A stretch of 64,000 nucleotides of DNA from Salvator merianae (Eukaryota; Chordata; Lepidosauria; Squamata; Teiidae). Positions 50,690-60,235 of the stretch are shown here, piece after piece. The notes below the pieces were generated by a model. That model saw only the letters and a list, made by a program, of their open reading frames with translations, had not been told where the DNA came from and made no database searches. The stretch covers positions 137,244,941-137,308,940 of the forward strand of contig QVOM02000034.1 in the NCBI GenBank assembly GCA_003586115.2, read 5' to 3'. How positions within the stretch are numbered: the stretch's first letter is position 1; every line of letters starts with the position of its first letter. A program made the position numbers and the translations under genes.

Positions 50690-51400
50690 TCTACATGACA
50701 TTGAGGCTTTGCTGACCACTCTGGATGCATTGATGTTTGGGTTACATGATCACTTTGAAGACCCCTTCAGATATGAAGAGACACTCAACAGGTTGCAGCA
50801 CCTAAGACAAGGGTAGGGGACGACCTGTGTCAGAGTATGCCAGCAAGTTTTGTTAATTAGCCAGTCAAGTCCTCTAGTAGTCTAAAAGAATCAAGATCTA
50901 GTGGTTCCAGGAAGGGTTGCATCCTGATGTACTGAAGTGGGCACTGCTACAGGCGGATCCAGAGTCTGAACATAAGAACATAGGAGGAGCCCTGCTGGAT
51001 CGGGCCATGGCCCATCTAGTTCAGCATCCTGCCTCACCCAGTGGTCCACGGATGGCTTCTGGGCATTCTCAAGCAGAAAATAAAGGCAAAACCTTCACCT
51101 GCTGTTGATTCCCTGCAGATGACCTTTATAGGCATCCTCTAAAGCATTGTTATTGGGCTGGATCTGGTTAGTGGAGAAAATGGAAGCCAAGTGTAAAAAT
51201 GTGAAGCTTGCTTGGCAGAGACAAGCACTACTATCTGGAGGCAGGCGTGATCAAGAAAAAGAAGCAAAATCCACATTAAGCCAGGCCAGGAGTAATGGGA
51301 TCATTGCAGACAAGTAGGTCTGTGCCTGCAGTGTGGGTGTGGGGGGCATCTGGCAGCAAATTGTCCACAGTGGCCATCAGGAGCACCCAGCACTCCCATC
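50690..51400 (+). pseudogene. Gypsy gag remnant with CCHC knuckle
   Basis: Capsid-like pieces include LDALMFGLHDHFEDPFRYEE followed by TLNRLQHLRQG (about 50728-50815), and GLHPDVLKWALLQADPES (about 50914-50967). The latter is cut by the CR1 tail. Downstream, CLQCGCGGHLAANC at 51323-51364 is an exact C-x2-C-x4-H-x4-C zinc knuckle, the nucleic-acid-binding motif of nucleocapsid. Stops break the frame between the pieces. Confidence 0.75.
50968..51142 (-). mobile_element. CR1 3' end inserted in Gypsy gag
   Basis: Beginning GAACATAAGAACATAGGAGG, then AGCCCTGCTGGATC, this matches 27020-27195 of the large CR1 3' UTR nearly base for base at its start and with more differences further on. Only the last ~175 bp of the CR1 are present. 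It interrupts the Gypsy gag frame right after ...LLQADPES. Confidence 0.85.
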
Positions 51401-52169
51401 AAGGCAAAGAGAGTGGAGGTTAGTACCCCGAGGTTAGAGAGCAGGACAGAAAAGGGGCTCATTGTGTGCAAGCTAGCAGCATTGACAATTGCAACCTCTA
51501 GCAACCACAACAGCACAGCAGAGGATTTTTCATCTGCAAGTGACCAGGAGCCAGCAGGAAATGGGAAAACCTGTCCTAATGGGCACGGGAAACCAAAAAG
51601 GCACATGAGGATCTGGGTTAGTAATTGTCTCCCCTTTCTCAGTACAAGTACAAATTAGGAATCCTTGGGGAGATGACAGGATGGATGTATTGGAATTATT
51701 CGATTCTGGATGAGCCAGGTTCTTTATCAACCCCGCAATTGTTACAGGTCTGGGAGTGCAGATGGAAGAGTTGTCTCACCCCATTCAGTTCCTTCAAATG
51801 AATAGGAGACCAATGGCAGAGAGCAGAAAATCACGGCACCAGTAATGTTAGACCTGGGGGACTACTGAGAGCTGATCAGATTTGTAGTATCCCTCATAGC
51901 AGTGCACCCTATCATTCTGAGATTAAACTGATTAAAGCATCAGATTGGTACCATAAAAAGTTCGGTTTTCCAAAACCCAGTTCCGATTGCAGATTAAGGA
52001 AAACAACAAAGTGGCAGGGGGACACAAAGTGAAGTGGGAGCCTGAGGTAGGGGCTATATTCTTGGGGGCTGCAATAGGGGGGAAAAGGCAAAGACACACA
52101 CACACCGAATATGGTGAATTAAAGGAGGTATTTGAAAAAAGGGGAATCAAATGCTTTCCCCCCTTGTTG

Positions 52170-52935
52170 AAGGTCTGACTATGCAATTGAGATTACCCCA
52201 GGAGCTAAATTGCCTAAAACCAGGCTATAGCCCATGACCCAAGTGGAGATGGTAGTATCTAGAGAATACTTGGACAATAACTTGGATGTGGCAACAGCTG
52301 CAAAGCTTCTTAGCTTTTGCAAAATTTTACCTGCAGTTCATTCCACATTTTGCTCAGATTGCACTGTGCTAACTGACCTGCTGAAAACTTAAGGCACTCT
52401 GTACGAGCAAATAAGGAAGCATCCACATGCCAAACTTAAGTGGACTCTGGAATGTCAACAAGAGTTTGAGACCCTTAAAAATCTGTTTACAAAAGAACAA
52501 ATACTAATCCACCCTGACCCTGAAAAGTCCTTTTGAGGTACAGGTGGATGAGAGTAATGTGGAAATTGGGGCGAAATTACTTCAGAAAGGGGGGAATCAG
52601 CAGTTGAGGTCATGTGCATACCTGTCAAGAAAGTTTGTGCCCACAGAAGGAAACTGGCTAGTGTGGAAAAAGAGGTGGCAGCTATTCAACAGGTGTTAAT
52701 AATGTGGTGGCACCATTTGAAAGGGGCAAAACATCCATTTCCAGGTGTGAACAAATCTCAAAGTCTAGAGATGTTGAAAATCCCAAGAAGATTAAATGCA
52801 AGGCAGGTCCACTGGGCACAACTTTTTTATAAATTTGATTTCCAGTTGAAATACAGCCCAGGGGAAAGAAGCTTTTTGGCTGATGTACTATCTCGGTTAC
52901 CCCAGCATGAGATTAAGGTGCAAGAAGTGGAAAAC
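52170..52935 (+). pseudogene. Gypsy RT (palm deleted) and RNase H remnant
   Basis: The start of RT, DYAIEITPGAKLPKTRL..MT, is followed by EYLDNNL at about 52268-52282. The sequence then jumps to the RT/RNase H connection ILPAVHSTFCSDCTVLTDLL and HAKLKWTLECQQEFETLKNL. RNase H follows as FEVQVDESNVEIGAKLLQKG, and ends FQLKYSPGERSFLADVLSRL at about 52840-52900. The whole palm, including the catalytic YxDD box, is missing (roughly 130 codons by comparison with the family). There is a stop at 52390-52392 and frame changes near 52525 and 52605. Protease, expected just upstream, is not readable. Confidence 0.8.
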
Positions 52936-53149
52936 ACCATGTTCTCCCCAGGCCAGTTAGGACTGAGGGTATCAACACAGAACCAGATGAAAAGAAGCTT
53001 CTCTCCCCAAGAAAAGACACCCTCCTCCTGGTTTAGACAACATAGAGGAACACTCTGAAGCAAGACACTTGGTAAATGGCTAACAATGGGGAGATCTCTA
53101 TGGTACAGGGGCTGTCGTGGGAGGGGGAACATTTTTGTAATAGAATAAT

Positions 53150-53546
53150 TGAGGGAGAAAATACTGCATCAGCATCATGATGTTAAATCAGCAGAACACT
53201 TTGATTTTGTCAAGACATTACACTTAGCTAAACAACAGTTCTGGCGGCCTGATATGTGAACAGATATAGAGAGTTACATACGGAGCTGCCCCACAGATGC
53301 CATTTCCAAATGGCAGATGGGGAACCAAAAGGGTCTATTGCAGCCACTGCCGGAAATTGGTACGGATTTTATTGTCACACTGCCAGAAACTCAAGGAAAA
53401 ATGGTAATTTGGGTCATAACTGATTTATGTTCAAAACAAGCTTATTTTGTGGCATATAAATTGATACCCATGGCTACCAAGCTAGCCAAATTGTTTATCC
53501 CACACATATATAGACTGCATGGAGTGCCATCTAAAATTATAAGTGC
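53150..53546 (+). pseudogene. Gypsy integrase N-terminal and core remnant
   Basis: The zinc-binding domain reads HQHHDVKSAEHFDFVKTLHL, then AKQQFWRPDM, a stop, and IRSCPTDAISK: the two His are present and the second Cys is lost. The core begins EIGTDFIVTLPETQGKMVIW, then VITDLCSKQAYFVAY, and ends HGVPSKIIS. It is cut exactly there by the nested L2, before the second catalytic Asp. The first catalytic Asp (GTDF) is retained. Confidence 0.8.
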
Positions 53547-54325
53547 TTTTGAATGCCAGATCAGTCCAGAATAAAACATCACTCATCCATGACTTAATTC
53601 TGGATGAAGGAACTGATCTGGCATGCATTATGGAGACCTGGATAGATGAACTGGATGGGCCTAGTCTTACCCAGCTTTGTCCCCCAGGCTACTTGGTGCA
53701 GCACTGCTCCAGACCAGCAGGGAGGGGAGGGGGTGTCGCTGTAGTCCATAAGACTTCCATCTCTCTTACCAGACATTCAGTTTGCTCTATGACTGGGTTT
53801 GAGGGACTGTTCTTGTTACTGGGCCAGAGAAACAGAATAGGGATGTTGCTGGTGTACCACCCACACCGCTGCCCAGCCGCCTCCCTATCTGAGCTGGTTG
53901 AGGTGATCTCCGATGTGGTACTAGAGGCCCCTACCACAATGGTGTTGGGAGATTTTAACATTCATGCGGAGACTATCCTCTGTGGACCAGCTCAGTTCTT
54001 CATGACAACTATGGGGCTGTCTCAGTTTGTAAATGGCCCAACTCACACAGCAGGCCATACCCTCGATCTGGTCTTTGCCACAGAGCCAATTGATGAGAAT
54101 CCATTGATAGGAGGGCTGATGATAAACCCATTGTCATGGACGAATCATTCTCTGGTAAAATTTGGACTAACAGTGACAGCTTCCCCCCATGCGGGTGGGG
54201 GACCCATTGAGATGGTCCGCCCCCGGAGACTTATGGAATCTGAGCGATTCCTGAATACTCTGGGGGATTTTCCGGTTGGCATGGATGACGTTCCTGCTGA
54301 GGCTCTGGTCTCTCTCTGGAATTAG
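53547..54325 (+). pseudogene. L2 ORF2, endonuclease part
   Basis: An open frame of ~260 codons with the EEP/APE order: LLNARSVQNK (Asn), ACIMETWID (Glu; the family usually has TETW), GRGGGVAVVHK, LLVYHPHRC (usually YRPP), MVLGDFNIHAE (Asp, Asn), HTLDLVF and, at the C-terminal catalytic site, WTNHSLVKF where SDH is usual. The last catalytic Asp is thus replaced by Asn. Frame ends at a TAG (54323-54325) and coding similarity continues in the next frame. Confidence 0.85.
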
Positions 54326-54328
54326 GAG

Positions 54329-56578
54329 ATGAACAGGGCCATCGACATGATCGTTCCCAAGTACCCTCGACATACCTGTAGAGCCTGTAATACACCTTGG
54401 TATTCCGCGGAGTTACGGACAATGAAACAGGAAGGTCAACGGCTAGAGCGCAAGTGGCATAAATCCCGCTGTGAATCTGACCAAACACAGGCTAGAAGAC
54501 ATTATCATGCCTATCATGTGGTAGTGATGGCGGCGAAAAGATCTTATTTCTCCGCCACCATTGCGTCCTCAAGTAACCATCCAGCAGAGCTCTTCCAGGT
54601 AGTAAATGGCCTTATAAAATCATACCCAAGAAAACAAGGGCAATTGCCTTGTAACATCTGCTGTGATGAATTTGCAAGGCATTTTGAGGGCAAAGTCGCT
54701 CAGATTCGTGAGGGATTGGATGCCACAGTTGAGAATAATCCAGAGGAAGTGTCCAGAGAACTGTCTGGTCCAGTTACTTTGGATCAATTTCAATAATTGC
54801 GGCCTGACGATGTGGACAAGCTGCTTGCTAGAGTTTGACCTACTACATGCCCTCTAGATCCTTGCCCTTCTTGGTTGATAAAAGCGTGCAAGGAGGGTAT
54901 GACCGGATGGGTCCAGGGAGTAGTAAATGCCTCCTTGAGAGATGGGGTGGTACAGCCCCTCCTCAAGAAGTCCTCCCTGAATCCAGATGATTTAAACAAC
55001 TATCGCCCGGTGGCCAACATACCATTTTTGAGCAAGGTATTAGAGAGTGCCATAGCTGTTCAACTACAAGCGTGCTTGGAAGAAGCTGATTATCTAGACC
55101 CATTTCAATCTGGCTTCAGGTCTGGTTACGGCACAGAAACCACCTTGGTCGCCCTACTTGATGACCTTCTCCAGGAGAAAGACAAGGGGAATGCACCCCT
55201 ATTGGTTCTCCTGGATCTCGGCAGCTTTTGACACCATTGATCATGATATCCTTCTGGAGAGACTACGGAGTTTAGGAGTTGGAGGCACTGTGTTGCAGTG
55301 GTTCCGCTCCTATCTCCGGGGCTGATTCCAGAAGGTAGTTGTGGGAGATTCCTGCTCGTCATCCTGGGAACTCAGGTGTGGGGTTCCTCAGGGGTTGATC
55401 TTATCCCCCATGCTTTTCAATATCTATATGAAGCCACTGGGGGAGGTCATCAGGAGATTTGGAGTCAGATGTCATCAATATGCAGATGACACCCAGCTCT
55501 ACATATCTGTGCAATCTGAATCAGGATGGGTGGTTGAAGTGTTGGACAGGTGCCTGGAAGCAGTAATGGGCTGGATGAGGGCCAATAAATTGTAGCTGAA
55601 TCCAGACACTGTGTGTCAGAGGGTCTCGGGTCCATGAAGTTAGAAGGGACCGGACCCTTGATGGGGTTGCCTTGCCCTGGAAAGGACAGGTGTGGAATCT
55701 GGGTGTACTCTTGGACTCTACGCTTACTCTTGAAACTCAGGTGGAGGCGGTGGCCAAGAATGCATACTTCTGACTATGGCTGATTCGCCAACTACGACCT
55801 GTTCTGGATAGAGATAATCTGGCCACAGTAATCCATGCTTCGGTAACTTCCAGATTGGATTACTGTAACGCACTTTACATGGGGCTGCCCTTGAAGACGG
55901 TTCGGAAGCTGCAACTGGTGCAGAATGCAGCAGCAAGACTGCTGACTGGAACAGCTGGCCAGATGCATATCATGGCCGGTCTTAGAAGAGCTGCACTGGC
56001 TGCCAATTCGCTACCAATTCAAGGTATTAACCTTAACCTATAAGACTCTAAATGGCTTGGGCCCCAAATACCTAAAGGAGCATCTTCTCCCATACCAGCC
56101 TGGCCATGCCTTAAGATCTGCAGATGAGGCCCGCCTGGTTGTACCACCTTGGGGCTGCCCTTGAAGACGGTTCGGAAGCTGCAACTGGTGCAGAATGCAG
56201 CAGCAAGACTGCTGACTGGAACAGCTGGCCAGATGCATATCATGGCCGGTCTTAGAAGAGCTGCACTGGCTGCCAATTCGCTACCAATTCAAGGTATTAA
56301 CCTTAACCTATAAGACTCTAAATGGCTTGGGCCCCAAATACCTAAAGGAGCATCTTCTCCCATACCAGCCTGGCCATGCCTTAAGATCTGCAGATGAGGC
56401 CCGCCTGGTTGTACCACCACCTTCAGCAGCTAAAGGGGTGGGCACCTGGGACAGGGCCTTTTCAGTGGTGGCCCCCAGACTGTGGAACACTCTTCCCCCT
56501 GAGGTGCGTCAGGCTTCCTTACTTTACATCTTTAGGAGAGCAATAAAGACACACCTATTTACCCTTGCCTTTGGCTAA
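54329..56578 (+). pseudogene. L2 ORF2, reverse transcriptase part, broken
   Basis: The pieces in order start with VMAAKRSYFSATIASSSNHP (linker). RT then reads [40 protein letters not shown], and motif A reached through a frameshift at about 55216 (LLDLG..., then [10 protein letters not shown] in another frame). Next come WELRCGVPQGLILSPMLFNI, the intact motif C HQYADDTQLY, NKLxLNPD..., RLDYCNALYMGLPLKTVRKL and, at the end, FSVVAPRLWNTLPPEVR. Stops at 54794-54796 and 55594-55596 and the shift at motif A disable it. The C-terminal part is duplicated (55881-56418). Confidence 0.85.
55881..56418 (+). repeat. Exact tandem duplication, 270-bp period, in L2
   Basis: Bases 55881-56148 and 56151-56418 are identical over 268 bases as far as I can compare by eye. 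The copies start GGGGCTGCCCTTGAAGACGG and end GGTTGTACCACC; two extra bases (TT) separate them. The duplicated unit is the C-terminal RT region (GLPLKTVRKL...ADEARLVVPP). Period 270 is divisible by three. Confidence 0.97.
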
Positions 56579-56736
56579 AAGTACAGCTTTCCCTCTCTAC
56601 TTTCAGACTACTGTTTTATTGCATGCCTTTTATGAGTTTTTGTTTTGTTTTGTTTTAATTGTTGGAACCCGCCCTGAGACCTTCGGGTATAGGGCGGGAT
56701 AAAAATGTAAATAAATAAATAAATAAATAAATTTAC

Positions 56737-57150
56737 CCTTCAGTTCTGGAAGGTTTTCATGAGATTACTATAACAATTCAAGAGATAGTAATACAGGTTG
56801 CTCACCTTTCTTGGTGGTACATGGGCAGGAGGTCAAGCCTGGGGTGGAACTTGAAGGTGGGGGCCAGGGTACATATTTTTAACATGTATCTGAAGTGTTA
56901 CCAGCAGTCAAAAAAAATTGGGACCCAAACATGTTGGACCATTTCCCATTGTATGTTTTGTAAATAAGGTTGCAGTTGATCTGTCTCTAGCTAAGCATTA
57001 CAGAGTGCATCCTGTGTTTTACATCAGCCTGCTGAAACCGGTTGTTGTGTCATTCAGTGGCAGCAGAATCAGTCACTGCCATCTCTGATTGAGGTTAATG
57101 ACCAAAACCACTGTGAAGAAAAGTATTATATTTGTAATTATTGGGAAGAT
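56737..57150 (+). pseudogene. Gypsy integrase C-terminal remnant
   Basis: After the L2, the Gypsy element resumes. QVAHLSWWYMGRRSSLGWNL lies in the weakly conserved post-core region. KKLGPKHVGPFPIVCFVNKV and then DLSLAKHYRVHPVFYISLLK (about 56912-57040) form the conserved C-terminal integrase fold before the chromodomain linker. An IEVNDQNHCEEKYY-like continuation (to ~57135) may be the start of the chromodomain. Frames change at least once. Confidence 0.75.
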
Positions 57151-57504
57151 TGTTTTAGGGTAGGATGCCTGGCACGGTGTGCCTGGCATGGGCTATGAGG
57201 TAAAAGAAAGGTCAGCAAATTTAAATATTTTAAGTGGGAAAAAGAGCAGGCAAACAAAATGGGAAAGTCTGTTGACAGCTGCAAGCAATTACACAAGAGG
57301 GGAATTGCTGTCGGCGGGTAGCCAAAATGATACATGGCTGCAAGGGGAAAAGGGGAAAATGTATATAAGCACTGTGTTAGTAACCCACTGTATTCCTGTC
57401 AATGTTAAGCTGTTTTGAGCTGATCGCTAAAGTCTGAATAAACCCTTATTTTTGTTTGCTTACAAAGTGGCTGATCTCTGCTGGGATCAAGGCCCGGCAT
57501 CACA
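57151..57504 (+). repeat. Gypsy 3' LTR
   Basis: Counterpart of 49596-49937. It retains the TATA-type box GTATATAAGC at 57361-57370 and an AATAAA polyadenylation signal at 57437-57442. It ends CATCACA at 57498-57504. It has a ~10-base insertion near the left end (TAGGATGCCTGGCACGG) relative to the 5' LTR. Confidence 0.88.
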
Positions 57505-57514
57505 GTATATAATA

Positions 57515-57920
57515 TACCTGCATAAAAATCCATTACTTTGAACATGGAAGACTAGTTGAGAGCATCTGGGTAATAATAAAAGGAAAAAGAAATAAAAGCA
57601 GTATCAGTGTGGGAATACGCTATAGGCCACCTCAAGAGGTGGACGAAATGGCTGATGGCTTTCTAGAACAGCTCATCCAGTTTTTCCAGAGGGCAAGCTA
57701 TAGTAGCAATAGGAAACTTCAGTCATTCTGGTATCTGCTGGAAGGTCCACTGAAATTTGTAGAGTAGACGTGGAGGTCCACTTGGTTTTTTGTTTTTTTT
57801 AACTGACTTTGCTGATAACTTTTATCTTCCTGATGACCTGAATTGATCTTACTGATAAGCTGTGTTAGACTTAACACTAATCAACAAAGAAGAACAGGCT
57901 ATGGACTGAAAGTGATAGTT
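57515..57920 (+). mobile_element. CR1 endonuclease fragment, + strand
   Basis: The frame reads SIWVIIKGKRNKSSISVGIR and then YRPPQEVDEMADGFLEQLIQ. A shifted GDFS/SGICWK-like block follows at about 57700-57745, and further on LTLINKEEQAMD at about 57868-57905. This is the second half of a CR1-type endonuclease (the YRPP, DFN.P.I.W and LTNKE regions). It is a separate copy from the CR1 starting near 58480, because domain order would otherwise be reversed. Confidence 0.7.
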
Positions 57921-58480
57921 GAATGTGTACTCAAGTTGAGGAAGGTTGCTCTCCTGAGACCATGGAAAGGTAGCAGGAATTTGGCAGAGGAAGAACTGCT
58001 GGGCTCTGGTAAGTTTGTGGGGTGGATCCTCTGGGTTTTGGAGAGGGTGTGACTGGTTTAGCTGCTAGGGGTGGGCTTTTTTCTAAGCTAGCTTGAGCAC
58101 ATGGTCTCAGGGAGGACAGGCTTCCAGTTGTTGGTGACTCAGAGGAGCAACCCACATGCCTAATGGTGTGTGAAATATATACTGTAACAAAAAATAAAAT
58201 ACTAAGAATTTTTTTTAAAAAAAAAAGGAAAATGAATTAAATTGTAAAAAAAAGGTCAAAAATAAGCTTTAAAAGTTAAATAATTTAAATGAGTAGCAAC
58301 ATTTTTATGTAAAAAAATTAAAATAATTTAAATAGTAGCAATCATGAAAAGAATAAAATAATTCAAATAAAAATAAAAATAATCTAAACAGTAACCAAAA
58401 CTAATAATTTAATTTTAAAAAGTAGAGCAATTTAAATAGTAACAAAAATAAAATAATTTAAAAGTAATGAAGCTAGATAG
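57921..58480 (+). repeat. Unassigned stretch and A-rich tandem-like tract
   Basis: 57921-58170 holds nothing recognised. 58185-58470 is very A/T-rich with repeated words AAAATAATTTAAATAGTAGCAA and variants (AATAATTTAAA, TAGTAACAAAAATAAAATAA), suggesting a decayed minisatellite of roughly 40-60-bp units that grew in an A-rich spacer. Confidence 0.5.
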
Positions 58481-58549
58481 CCAGCAGGAGGAGGGGGACT
58501 TTCCAGTGTATTGCTGTATGACTATTTGCCTGCTGGGCAGAAGTCATAG

Positions 58550-60050
58550 GTGTGTGCTCAGCATAATGAGTTCTTGGCTCTCAGGAACAGGTTTCTTCCC
58601 TTGAAGCCAAGATAGCAGACATGGAGAAGCAGAGAGAAAGAGACAAGCATGAGAATGAGGCCTTCAGGGATGCATTAGGAGCACCCCACTCCATGGTATG
58701 TAGCCCTCCAGCTGCCCTGGAGAGTGGAGGTCTCAGGTGGGGAGGACATCAGGCTGAGGAAGAGGGACAGGCTCACTTAGTTGGGACCCCTTTCTTAGAG
58801 GATGTGCCTGTATCCTCTTTCACTGAGGATATTCCTTCATGGGTAGCAGGAGCGGGGCTTCTTGTAGTGGGTGACTCAATTATTAGAAATATAGAGATGG
58901 GTTTGTGATGGACGTGTGGACCACATGGGCTCTTTCTGCACTTGGACTTATTTCAGATTATATCTCAGAATAGGGGCCTGCCATCTGCATGCTAGTGCAG
59001 ACTGTGGTAGGCCCTGGGCATGACCTTTCATAGTTTGCACTAGCATGTGGATAGCAGGTCCCTATTCTGGGATATAATCCACAATAAGGCCAAGTGCAGA
59101 AAGGGTCATGGTGACTTGCCAGCCAGGAACAAGGGTCTAGACAGCATCTAGATAGGTTGGTAGACAGTGCAGGGGAGGAGCCTGTCATCATGATACTTGT
59201 TGGTACCAGTGATGTTGGGAAGGCTAAGCATGGGTCCTGGAAGCCAAATTTAGGTTCCTAGGTAGAAGATTGAAATCCAGGACCTCCAAGGTTGCATTCT
59301 CAGAAATGTTCCATGTTCCATGCACAGGGCCAGCTAGACAGGCAGAGCTCAGGAGCCTCAAAGCATGGACGAAGCAGTAGTGTGGAGAGGAAGGGTTTAG
59401 ATTTCTTAGGAAGGGGGGAACATTTTTGGGACAAACCAAAATGAAGCAAGGTGGAACCAGACTGTTGGCACTTAATATTAAAAAGGTTGCAGAGCAGCTT
59501 TTAAACTGATCCCTGGGGGAAAGCTGACAGGAACTGGTTCATGAAAGTGTACATTTAAGTGAGGAGGGCAGGAATTATGCACATAGTACTTAGTTGATGG
59601 GAAACTAGTCAGTAATATTCAAGAAGAAAGATGCAAGAGGCAGTCTGTGATTGCACATGGTCCTATAGGACAGAACCTTCACCAGAGGAGTGCACACAAT
59701 TACCTATACGCAAATGCCAGACTCCTCCAAACCAAAATAGGGGAGTTGAAATGCTTAGTAATGGATAATAATATTGGTATTATTGGCATAACTGAAACCT
59801 AGTAGACTGATGAAAACTAATGGATACAGTGATCCCAGGTAACAAACTGTACAGGAAAGATATGAAAGTGCAAACTGGAGGTAGTGTAGCCTTGTACAGT
59901 AAAGAAATAGGATCTTATGAACTGGAGTGTCCAGGTGAATCAGACCCATTCCCTGGAAGCATTGTGGGTAATAATACCAGGTCAGACAGCTATCACTCTC
60001 CCAGCCAAACTCCCGAATCAGACCAGCATGTAATATCTTCGCTGTAAAGG
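58550..60050 (+). mobile_element. CR1 fragment with ORF1 and start of ORF2, + strand
   Basis: ORF1: a coiled-coil-like start (LEAKIADMEKQRERDKHENE) and then GAGLLVVGDSIIRNIEMG at about 58848-58905, a GDS-type esterase box. After a MITE insertion it continues PVIMILVGTSDVGKAKHG at about 59183-59235 (the GTND-type box, here GTSD) and RKGLDFLGRGEHFWDKPK at about 59391-59443. These are the standard CR1 ORF1 blocks. ORF2 starts around 59670 and reads MDTVIPGNKLYRKDMK (59820-59867) and GGSVALYSKE, the counterparts of WDTVIPGYKLYRKDQK and GSGVALYVKE in the large CR1. It ends abruptly near 60050. Confidence 0.8.
58929..59106. mobile_element. 178-bp foldback MITE inserted in CR1 ORF1
   Basis: A palindromic element: its left ~74 bases and right ~74 bases are imperfect reverse complements (both arms begin CTTTCTGCACTTGG from outside, include GATTATATC..CAGAATAGG and reach ATGCTAGTGCA). 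They are separated by a ~25-base centre. It is flanked by CATGG on both sides (58924-58928 and 59107-59111), a likely 5-bp target-site duplication. It lies between the GDS and GTSD boxes of CR1 ORF1. Superfamily not determined; no coding sequence. Confidence 0.88.
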
Positions 60051-60235
60051 CATTTTGTTTACTTTTTGATACCTGATTAAAACTTTCTGATTACCCAGAC
60101 ATTTGAACTTGGTTCAGGATAGAACCAGGAGCTTTCAATATGTTTCACTTCTTTTATTTTTGTTTTTTTGTAGGTATCTTGCACATTGCTTTGAGATGGT
60201 GTATAAACATAAATAAATAAATAAATTATATACTG
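60051..60235 (+). mobile_element. LINE/SINE 3' tail (L2-like), + strand
   Basis: TTGCACATTGCTTTGAGATG at about 60182-60201, followed by GTGTATAAACATAAATAAAT and more AAAT repeats to 60228, is the tail pattern shared by L2-type LINEs and SINEs. The 130 bases before it are not assigned. Confidence 0.4.

Larger units (their letters stand above)
53547..56731 (+). mobile_element. L2-type LINE nested in Gypsy integrase, + strand
   Basis: A 3.2-kb L2-type LINE starting just inside the endonuclease (5'-truncated at LLNARSVQNK) and ending with a 3' UTR (CCCGCCCTGAGACCTTCGGG at about 56670) and an (AAAT)n tail at 56709-56731. It carries a nearly open endonuclease, a broken reverse transcriptase and an exact internal duplication with a 270-bp period. 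It is inserted between the integrase core HGVPSKIIS and the continuation of the Gypsy element at about 56737. Younger than the Gypsy element by position. Confidence 0.9.
49596..57504 (+). mobile_element. Ty3/Gypsy LTR retrotransposon with two LTRs and nested insertions
   Basis: The two LTRs (49596-49937 and 57151-57504) enclose gag, a CCHC zinc knuckle, truncated RT, RNase H and integrase in the Ty3/Gypsy order. The flanks are GTATG (49591-49595) on the left and GTATA (57505-57509) on the right, a plausible decayed 5-bp target-site duplication. Subtracting the nested L2 (about 53547-56731) and the CR1 tail (50968-51142), about 4.5 kb of the original element remains. Frames are broken throughout and most of the RT palm is deleted, so it is inactive. 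LTRs are only roughly four fifths identical by eye, so the insertion is old. Orientation is the same as KIFAP3. Confidence 0.88.
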
